This document shows positions 1 to 4,674 of a DNA stretch of 5,472 nt, in pieces. The number at the start of each line of letters is the position of its first letter. Position 1 is the stretch's first letter. The notes under the pieces were generated by a model. That model did no database searches. It was not told the origin of the DNA and worked only from the letters and a program-made list of their open reading frames with translations. This DNA comes from Pseudomonadota bacterium. Its GTDB lineage: Bacteria; Pseudomonadota; Alphaproteobacteria; Rhizobiales; Xanthobacteraceae. The stretch covers positions 1-5,472 of the forward strand of contig JAEWHT010000001.1 of NCBI GenBank assembly GCA_023387695.1, given 5' to 3'. The translations under genes and the position numbers were made by a program.

Positions 1-787
1 CCTCCAGGCTGAGCTCATCGCGCAGATGCCGGATCAGGGCCGGCACGCCATGGGCCTTCATCGCGGGCAGCAACGGATCGAGGTTTCTGGCGGCCAGCCG
101 CTCGACCTCATCGAGGGCACCCGCGCCCAGCATCGCGTCGAAACGCGCGTCGATGCGGGCATAAAGCTCGTCGCGTTCGGGCGCGAGAAATACCGCCCGA
201 TAGCTGTCCTTGGGCAAGAGCGGCGGCTGGCCCTCATGATGCCAGTCTAGCAGCGAACGCCCGGTCGCCTCGACCACCTCGAGTGCGCGCGCAATCCTCG
301 TGCGGTCACGCAAGTTCAATCGCTCGGCCGCACGCGGATCACGATGCGCGAGTTCCGCATGCAGTGCCTCGACGCCATTCCGCTCCAGCCGTGCGCGCAC
401 GTTTTCGCGTATCTCCGCCGGGATGGCGGGCACCACGGAAAGACCTGCCGTCAGCGCCTTGAAATACAGCCCGGTGCCGCCGATGAAGATCGGCAGCCGG
501 CCCTCGGCCCGCGCCTCCTCCAGCATCTTCGCCGCATCGCTCACCCAGGCGCCCGCCGAGAAATTCACGGCCGCGTCGACATGGCCGTAAAGGCGATGCG
601 GCGCACGCGCCTCCTCATCCTGCGTGGGACGCGCGGTGATGACGCGGAGGTCGCGATAGACCTGCATGGAATCGGCATTGATGACCACGCCGCCCGCGCT
701 GAGGGCAAGCTCCAGCGCTAGCGCCGACTTGCCGCTGGCGGTCGGGCCTGCGATAAGCACGGCCTTGCTCGAATGCCTCTCGCTCAC
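1..787 (-). CDS. miaA: tRNA dimethylallyltransferase MiaA, partial (C-terminus beyond left edge)
   Basis: MiaA transfers a dimethylallyl group from dimethylallyl diphosphate to N6 of A37, next to the anticodon of tRNAs that read U-starting codons. The minus strand is open from a GTG at 787 to the window edge, giving 262 full codons. Visible motifs are the P-loop GPTASGKS (residues 14-21), DSMQVYR (39-45), whose aspartate matches the catalytic base known in E. coli MiaA, PHRLYGHVD (63-71), GGTGLYFKAL (103-112) and a later RTRIARALEV stretch. Bacterial MiaA is about 300 residues, so roughly 40 are missing. The GTG start is chosen because GAGG lies 5 bases upstream and the P-loop then falls at the usual distance from the N-terminus. 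It is divergent from serB with only 11 bases between the start codons. The identification is near certain; the start is likely. Confidence 0.96.
   Translation of the reverse strand, partial: MSERHSSKAVLIAGPTASGKSALALELALSAGGVVINADSMQVYRDLRVITARPTQDEEARAPHRLYGHVDAAVNFSAGAWVSDAAKMLEEARAEGRLPIFIGGTGLYFKALTAGLSVVPAIPAEIRENVRARLERNGVEALHAELAHRDPRAAERLNLRDRTRIARALEVVEATGRSLLDWHHEGQPPLLPKDSYRAVFLAPERDELYARIDARFDAMLGAGALDEVERLAARNLDPLLPAMKAHGVPALIRHLRDELSLE
729..757 (+). promoter_or_regulatory. candidate sigma-70-type promoter for serB inside miaA
   Basis: TTGCCG at 729-734 matches the -35 consensus TTGACA at four of six positions. After a 17-base spacer, GATAAG at 752-757 matches TATAAT at four of six. 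Transcription would begin near 764 and give a leader of about 35 bases before serB. The site lies in the first codons of miaA, over the P-loop coding region, so its bases are also constrained by protein coding and the match may be chance. It is proposed because serB must start from within miaA, given the 11-base gap. Confidence 0.3.
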
Positions 788-792
788 GAAAA

Positions 793-796
793 CCTC
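793..796 (-). promoter_or_regulatory. miaA ribosome binding site that supports the GTG start
   Basis: Read on the minus strand, GAGG is followed by five bases (TTTTC) and then the GTG at 787. This spacing is good for a Shine-Dalgarno and is the main reason to accept the GTG. The same four base pairs lie just upstream of the serB ATG on the other strand, where they read CCTC and cannot help serB translation. Confidence 0.6.
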
Positions 797-798
797 AA

Positions 799-1704
799 AT
801 GTCCCTCGTCGCCACGCTGATCTGCAACCCCAACAATCCCGCGCTCGACTCTACCATCGTCGACGGCGCCCGCGCGGTGCTGCCGCAAGCAGCCCCCGCG
901 CACTGGCTGTTCGACGGGGTTGCGGTCGACATTCCCTTCGGCGCCGACAGTAACCTCGAAGCCGACCGTCACGCCATCGAAGTGCGGCTGCGCGAGCTTC
1001 GCGGCGACCTGCCCATCGACACCGTGGTGCAGCCTGTTGGCTTCAGGCGCAAGAAGCTTTTTCTCGCCGACATGGATTCCACCATGATCGGCCAGGAATG
1101 CATCGACGAGCTCGCCGATCTCGTCGGCTTGAAGGCCCATGTCGCCGCCATCACCGAACGCGCGATGCGCGGCGAGATCGAGTTCGAGCCGGCGCTGCGC
1201 GAGCGCGTCGCGCTGCTGAAGGACCTTCCCGCCGACGTCGTCGACGAAGTGCTCGCCAAGCGGATCACGCTGACCCCAGGCGGCCGCGAGCTGGTGGCGA
1301 CCATGCGCAAGCACGGCGCCTATACCTGCCTCGTCTCCGGCGGCTTCACATTGTTCACCGGCGCGGTCGCCGCCAAGATCGGTTTCCAGGAAAACCGCGC
1401 CAACGAGCTCGTCGTGCGCGACGGCAAGTTCACCGGCGAGGTGAAAGAGCCGATTTTAGGCCGCGCCGCCAAGCTCGCAACGCTGGTGGATCTGATGGAA
1501 TCGTTCGATCTCGACGACATCGATTCGATCGTCGTTGGTGACGGCGCCAATGACCTGGCGATGATCCAGGCGGCCGGGCTCGGCGTAGCCTATCACGCCA
1601 AGCCGGCGGTGGCGGCCGCTGCGGCCGCGCGGATCGACCATGGCGATCTCACTGCGCTGCTGTATGCGCAGGGGTATCGGCGCGACGAGTTCGTCGAGGG
1701 GTAG
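799..1704 (+). CDS. serB: Phosphoserine phosphatase SerB
   Basis: SerB hydrolyses O-phospho-L-serine to L-serine in the cytoplasm, the final step of the phosphorylated serine pathway. The 301-residue product has all HAD-superfamily motifs: DMDST (91-95) with nucleophile D91 and acid/base D93, SGG (180-182), K225 in GRAAK, and the magnesium-binding GDGAND (247-252). E100 and R136 fit the substrate-binding residues known in archaeal phosphoserine phosphatase. Residues 1 to about 80 form the N-terminal extension found in longer SerB proteins, probably an ACT-like regulatory domain, though its sequence is not diagnostic. The length is near that of E. coli SerB (322). The ATG at 799 is the only sensible start, since the next methionine is M92 inside the first motif. 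No Shine-Dalgarno is visible upstream. It is divergent from miaA and convergent with degP. Confidence 0.96.
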   Translation: MSLVATLICNPNNPALDSTIVDGARAVLPQAAPAHWLFDGVAVDIPFGADSNLEADRHAIEVRLRELRGDLPIDTVVQPVGFRRKKLFLADMDSTMIGQECIDELADLVGLKAHVAAITERAMRGEIEFEPALRERVALLKDLPADVVDEVLAKRITLTPGGRELVATMRKHGAYTCLVSGGFTLFTGAVAAKIGFQENRANELVVRDGKFTGEVKEPILGRAAKLATLVDLMESFDLDDIDSIVVGDGANDLAMIQAAGLGVAYHAKPAVAAAAAARIDHGDLTALLYAQGYRRDEFVEG

Positions 1705-1715
1705 TACCAACCCCA

Positions 1716-1806
1716 ACGTCATGCCCGGGCTTGTCCCGGGCATCCACGCGTGGGCATATCCACGCGGCAAAGACGTGGATGGCCGGGACAAGCCCGGCCA
1801 TGACGT
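1716..1806. repeat. 91-bp nested palindromic (REP-like) intergenic element between convergent genes
   Basis: Two 33-base arms (1716-1748 and 1774-1806) are inverted copies with two mismatches, separated by 25 bases. Each arm also contains a perfect hairpin: ATGCCCGGG/CCCGGGCAT (1721-1729 and 1735-1743, loop CTTGT) and ATGGCCGGG/CCCGGCCAT (1779-1787 and 1793-1801, loop ACAAG). The spacer adds CGTGG/CCACG (1749-1753 and 1760-1764). Elements with this CCCGGGCTTGTCCCGGG-type core are, from memory, very common between genes in Bradyrhizobium and relatives. It lies 11 bases after the serB stop and 20 bases from the degP stop, so it may end or protect both transcripts. No T-tract follows on either strand, so it is not a standard intrinsic terminator. 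Confidence 0.9.
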
Positions 1807-1826
1807 AACCTTAGAGCAGTCGCACC

Positions 1827-3332
1827 CTACTGCACGCTCAGCGCCACGAACCGCAACTCGCCGTCGCCGTTCGACACCAGCAGCAACACGGACTTCTTGC
1901 CGTCCTTCTTGAGCTGATCGATCCGCTTCTGGATGTCGGCCCCGCTCGAGACCGCTTCCTGCGCGACTTCGACAATGACGTCGCCAGCGGAGAGCCGCTT
2001 TTCGGCGGCATCCGAGTTGGCGTCGACATTGGTGACGACCACGCCCTTGACGGTGTCCTTGATCTTGTAGCGCGTGCGCAGATCCTTGTTCAGCACGGCA
2101 AGATCGAGGCCGAGCGCCTTCTGCGTCACCGGCTTCTCCGGCGCCGGTTCGTCGGTCTTAACCGCGGCCTGCACCTTGTCCGGATCCTGCAGGCGGCCGA
2201 GCGTGACTTTCTTGGTCTGCTCCTCGCCCTTGCGGATGATGACGACGTCGACTTCCTTGCCGACCGCTGTGTCGGCGACGACGCGGGACAGATCCTTGGG
2301 ATCCTTGACGTCCTTGCCGTCGAACTTGACGACCACGTCGCCCGGCTCGATGCCGGCAGGCTTGGCCGGGCCCTTGTCGTCGATGCCGGCCACCAGCGCG
2401 CCGCGTGCCGGCTTGATGTTGAGGCTCTCGGCGATCTCGTCCGTGACGGTCTGGATGCGCACACCGAGCCAGCCGCGACGCAACTCGCCGAACTGGCGGA
2501 GCTGGTCGACAACACCCGCGACCGTCTTCGACGGCACGGCGAAGCCGATGCCGATCGAGCCACCGGAGGGCGAGATGATCAGCGTGTTGACGCCGATGAC
2601 GTCGCCTTCGAGGTTGAACAGCGGGCCGCCGGAATTGCCGCGATTGATGGCGGCGTCGGTCTGGATGTAGCTGTCATAGGGGCCTGAGGAGATGTCGCGG
2701 TTCTTGGCCGAGACGATGCCCGCGGTCACCGTGCCACCGAGGCTGAAGGGGTTGCCGATCGCGACCACCCAATCGCCGAGACGCAGCTTGTCGGAGTCGC
2801 CGAACTTCACCGAGATCAGCGGCTTCGGCGGCTTGAATTTCAGGACGGCGAGATCTGTCTTCTTGTCGACGCCAACGAGGTCGGCCTTGATCTTGGTGCC
2901 GTCGTTGAGGATGACGTTGATCTCGTCGGCATCGGCGATGACGTGATTGTTGGTGACGACGATGCCGGAGGTGTCGATGATGAAGCCTGACCCGAGCGAG
3001 TTGGTCTTGCGCGGCGGGCCGTTGTCGCCGCCCTTGCTGCCGCCACCAGGCCCTTTGCGGTTCTTGAAGAAGTCGTCGAAGAATTCCTCGAACGGCGAGC
3101 CGGGCGGCAATTGCGGCATGGTGTTGCTGCCGCCGCCCTTGGCCTCGACCGTCTGCGAGGTCGAGATGTTGACGACCGCGTCGATCACCTTCTCGGCGAC
3201 GTCGGCGATGCCTTCCGGTCCGCGTGCATAAGCCGGCGAGCCGAACGCGCTGAAGGCACTGAGCGCGAGCGCGGCCAGCCCAATTCGCGCGCTGTGGCGC
3301 AAGCGGGTCGGGACAATGGTGGCAGCGATCAT
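1827..3332 (-). CDS. degP: Do/DegP family periplasmic serine protease with two PDZ domains
   Basis: DegP-family (HtrA) proteins degrade or hold misfolded proteins in the periplasm. The product has 501 residues. Residues 1-36 look like a Sec signal peptide: basic start, hydrophobic IGLAALALSAF, and AYA (34-36) before the likely cleavage site. The trypsin-like domain carries H130 (TNNHVI), D160 (KKTDLAVL) and S234 (RGNSGGP), so the triad is complete. A glycine-rich, charged loop (about 72-112) matches the position of the LA loop. PDZ1 starts near RRGWLGV (285-291) and PDZ2 near KALGLDL (405-411). The frame is open 28 codons further upstream, but the ATG at 3332 puts the signal peptide at the N-terminus and has GGAG 6 bases before it. 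It is the last gene of the hflK-hflC-DUF2065 cluster. Which Deg paralogue it matches (DegP or DegQ/MucD-like) cannot be told from sequence alone. Confidence 0.95.
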   Translation of the reverse strand: MIAATIVPTRLRHSARIGLAALALSAFSAFGSPAYARGPEGIADVAEKVIDAVVNISTSQTVEAKGGGSNTMPQLPPGSPFEEFFDDFFKNRKGPGGGSKGGDNGPPRKTNSLGSGFIIDTSGIVVTNNHVIADADEINVILNDGTKIKADLVGVDKKTDLAVLKFKPPKPLISVKFGDSDKLRLGDWVVAIGNPFSLGGTVTAGIVSAKNRDISSGPYDSYIQTDAAINRGNSGGPLFNLEGDVIGVNTLIISPSGGSIGIGFAVPSKTVAGVVDQLRQFGELRRGWLGVRIQTVTDEIAESLNIKPARGALVAGIDDKGPAKPAGIEPGDVVVKFDGKDVKDPKDLSRVVADTAVGKEVDVVIIRKGEEQTKKVTLGRLQDPDKVQAAVKTDEPAPEKPVTQKALGLDLAVLNKDLRTRYKIKDTVKGVVVTNVDANSDAAEKRLSAGDVIVEVAQEAVSSGADIQKRIDQLKKDGKKSVLLLVSNGDGELRFVALSVQ

Positions 3333-3499
3333 TGTTGTCTCCAGAGAAAAGGATTCGGCCTCAAGACTGCGCTCGAACGGGGGCACGGCGCAAGCACGGA
3401 GCTTAACGGGCCTCAAGAGCCCGACAATACGGCGAAAACCCGCCTCCCGCCTTCACTTTGGCGTTGGCGTCCAGGTTGACGCCAAGGTTAGCGCAACGA
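3333..3499 (-). promoter_or_regulatory. degP leader / intercistronic region with a stem-loop and a 10-bp direct repeat
   Basis: This 167-base gap between the DUF2065 gene and degP is the longest inside the minus-strand cluster. It holds a perfect 8-bp stem with a 6-base loop (TTGGCGTC at 3464-3471, GACGCCAA at 3478-3485), beginning 14 bases after the DUF2065 stop. A smaller stem CGGGC/GCCCG spans 3407-3423. The decamer TCTTGAGGCC (minus strand) occurs twice, at 3409-3418 and 3357-3366. No T-tract follows either stem, so termination is not supported. I see no convincing -35/-10 pair, although the length would suit a separate degP promoter. The function is inferred from position only. Confidence 0.4.
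3338..3342 (-). promoter_or_regulatory. degP ribosome binding site that decides the start
   Basis: On the minus strand GGAGA (GGAG at 3339-3342) stands six bases upstream of the ATG at 3332. No comparable site precedes the upstream in-frame start at 3416, so the shorter form with an N-terminal signal peptide is preferred. Confidence 0.7.
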
Positions 3500-3706
3500 C
3501 TAGATCGGGCGCCGCATCACCCAGATCAGGATCAGGCCGGCCACGGCCGATCCGATTCCGACCGCCCGCAGGATATTATCCGGCGTGGCGATGGCGCTCT
3601 TCATGGCCTTGCGCATCCAGTTCGGACTTGCTGCGAACATCAAGCCTTCGAGCACAAATAGGATGCCTAAGCCGATGAGGAAGTCGGCGAACGCAATGGA
3701 CCTCAT
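3500..3706 (-). CDS. DUF2065 (YjeT-like) small membrane protein
   Basis: This 68-residue protein of unknown function has two hydrophobic segments, about residues 6-25 (FADFLIGLGILFVLEGLMFA) and 45-64, with a basic, amphipathic linker around NWMRKAMKS (29-37). The pattern of a glycine-rich first helix ending in EGL, then SPNW and a second helix, fits the DUF2065 family. E. coli YjeT, about 65 residues, belongs to this family and also follows hflC. The start at 3706 is chosen because GGGAGG lies 10 bases upstream and the first helix then begins near the N-terminus. A longer reading from a TTG at 3757 would add 17 polar residues and begin inside a stem-loop, so it is unlikely. The position between hflC and degP suggests a role near the HflKC-FtsH complex or in envelope proteolysis, but this is inference. 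Confidence 0.88.
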   Translation of the reverse strand: MRSIAFADFLIGLGILFVLEGLMFAASPNWMRKAMKSAIATPDNILRAVGIGSAVAGLILIWVMRRPI

Positions 3707-3716
3707 CGGATTGGAA

Positions 3717-3722
3717 CCTCCC
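3717..3722 (-). promoter_or_regulatory. Ribosome binding site of the DUF2065 gene
   Basis: GGGAGG on the minus strand lies ten bases before the ATG at 3706. The spacing is slightly long but usable, and no better site precedes any other in-frame start, so it supports the 68-residue form. Confidence 0.55.
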
Positions 3723-3745
3723 GTTGTGCTGTTCTTGTCTGGACG

Positions 3746-3770
3746 AAGGGCGGCCAAACCTGCCGCCCTT
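3746..3770 (-). other. Intercistronic stem-loop between hflC and the DUF2065 gene
   Basis: AAGGGCGGC at 3746-3754 and GCCGCCCTT at 3762-3770 form a perfect 9-bp stem with a 7-base loop. Three more pairs (GAC/GTC) are possible past a one-base bulge. In the direction of transcription it begins 7 bases after the hflC stop and ends 23 bases before the next Shine-Dalgarno. Downstream bases are CGTCCAG, not a T-tract, so a classic intrinsic terminator is unlikely. An RNA-stability or processing element that separates hflKC from the downstream genes is plausible. Confidence 0.55.
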
Positions 3771-3777
3771 GTCTAGC

Positions 3778-4674
3778 TTACGGTTTCGCCGGCGTCTCGG
3801 CCGCCGTTTTGCCGGACGGGTTACCAAAATACCGGAAGAAGTCCGAGTCCGGCCGCAGCAGGTAACGGGTATCGTCCTTCCTCAGCCCGGTTTCGTAGGC
3901 CGTCATCGACCGGTAGAAGGCGAAGAAGTCAGCATCCTTGCCATAGGCTTCGGCAAAGAGACGGTTGCGCTCGGCGTCACCCACGCCGCGCGTCTGCTCG
4001 GCCAGCGAGTTCGCTTCGGCAATGATCACCGTCACGTCGCGGTCAGCCTTTGACCTGATCTCCTGCGCCTTCTGGCCGCCCTGCGCACGGAATTCAGCCG
4101 CTTCGCGCTGGCGCTCGGACTTCATCCGATCGTACACCGCCTGGCTATTCTGCTCCGGCAGATCGGCGCGCCGAATACGGACGTCGACGACCTCGATGCC
4201 GTAACCGCCGGCCTCACGGTCGAGCTGCTCACGGATGCGCCCCATCAGCTTTTCGCGTTCGTCACGCACCACGGTGATGAACGTGACTTCGCCGAGCACG
4301 CGGCGCAGGGCCGCGTTCAAGAGCGAGGTCAACTGGAGGTTCGCCGCCTGGATCGAGCCGACGCTCTGATAGAAGCGCAGCGCATCCTTGATGCGATAAC
4401 GCGCAAAGGCGTCGACCACGAGCCGCTTCTGGTCGGAGGCGATGACTTCCTGCGACGGGTTCTCGAGGTCGAGGATCCGCTTGTCGACGTTGATCACGGA
4501 GTTCCAGGGCGCCTTGAAGTGCAGCCCGGGGTCGGTGACCACGTCCACCGGCGCGCCGAATTGCAGCACGATGGTCTGCTCGGTCTGCTGCACCGTGAAC
4601 AACGACATGTAGGCGACGATCACGACCAGAAGCGCCGCAAGCAGCGCGACAATGCCAGTAACGGGGGACCTCAT
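3778..4674 (-). CDS. hflC: FtsH protease modulator HflC
   Basis: HflC pairs with HflK in a large inner-membrane assembly, mostly exposed to the periplasm, that encloses FtsH and controls its access to membrane substrates. The 298-residue product begins with a single membrane anchor (about residues 5-25), followed by the SPFH/prohibitin domain (about 24-190). Typical landmarks are the VQQTEQTIVLQFG strand (28-40), RRADLPEQNSQAVYDRM (168-184), a charged coiled coil (about 176-245) and the HflC signature RGVGDAE (229-235), followed by AYGKDADFFAFYRSMTAYE (243-261). The length is slightly less than that of E. coli HflC (334). Its ATG overlaps the hflK stop as ATGA, and GGAGGT lies 5 bases upstream, so the start is firm and translational coupling is expected. 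A short tail (KTAAETPAKP) ends the protein. Confidence 0.96.
   Translation of the reverse strand: MRSPVTGIVALLAALLVVIVAYMSLFTVQQTEQTIVLQFGAPVDVVTDPGLHFKAPWNSVINVDKRILDLENPSQEVIASDQKRLVVDAFARYRIKDALRFYQSVGSIQAANLQLTSLLNAALRRVLGEVTFITVVRDEREKLMGRIREQLDREAGGYGIEVVDVRIRRADLPEQNSQAVYDRMKSERQREAAEFRAQGGQKAQEIRSKADRDVTVIIAEANSLAEQTRGVGDAERNRLFAEAYGKDADFFAFYRSMTAYETGLRKDDTRYLLRPDSDFFRYFGNPSGKTAAETPAKP

Noticed and set aside
784..1314. Minus-strand 176-codon open frame opposite serB
   Set aside because: It lies antisense to serB, which has complete catalytic motifs. The composition reflects reversed GC-rich codons, and no domain is recognisable.
1640..1912. Plus-strand 90-codon open frame containing MPGLVPGIHA and DGRDKPGHDV
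   Set aside because: This peptide is the translation of the palindromic repeat at 1716-1806, a known source of false genes in these bacteria. The frame also runs through the ends of serB and degP on the opposite sense or frame.
2074..2670. Plus-strand 198-codon open frame opposite degP
   Set aside because: It is a serine-, proline- and arginine-rich shadow of degP with no recognisable motif.
3352..3356. GANTC (CcrM methylation) site in the degP leader
   Set aside because: Several other GANTC sites occur inside genes in the window, so one in a leader is not notable without conservation data.
3333..3416. 28-codon N-terminal extension of DegP from the upstream in-frame ATG at 3416
   Set aside because: It would bury the signal peptide behind a polar stretch and has no Shine-Dalgarno, whereas the ATG at 3332 has GGAG at the right distance.
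3395..3430. Sigma-70-like promoter TTGTCG / TAAGCT upstream of degP
   Set aside because: The -10 matches only three of six consensus positions with a 16-base spacer, which is no better than chance.
3707..3757. 17-codon N-terminal extension of the DUF2065 protein from a TTG at 3757
   Set aside because: The TTG overlaps the loop of the 3746-3770 hairpin, the added residues are polar and unlike the family, and the ATG at 3706 has a GGGAGG site.
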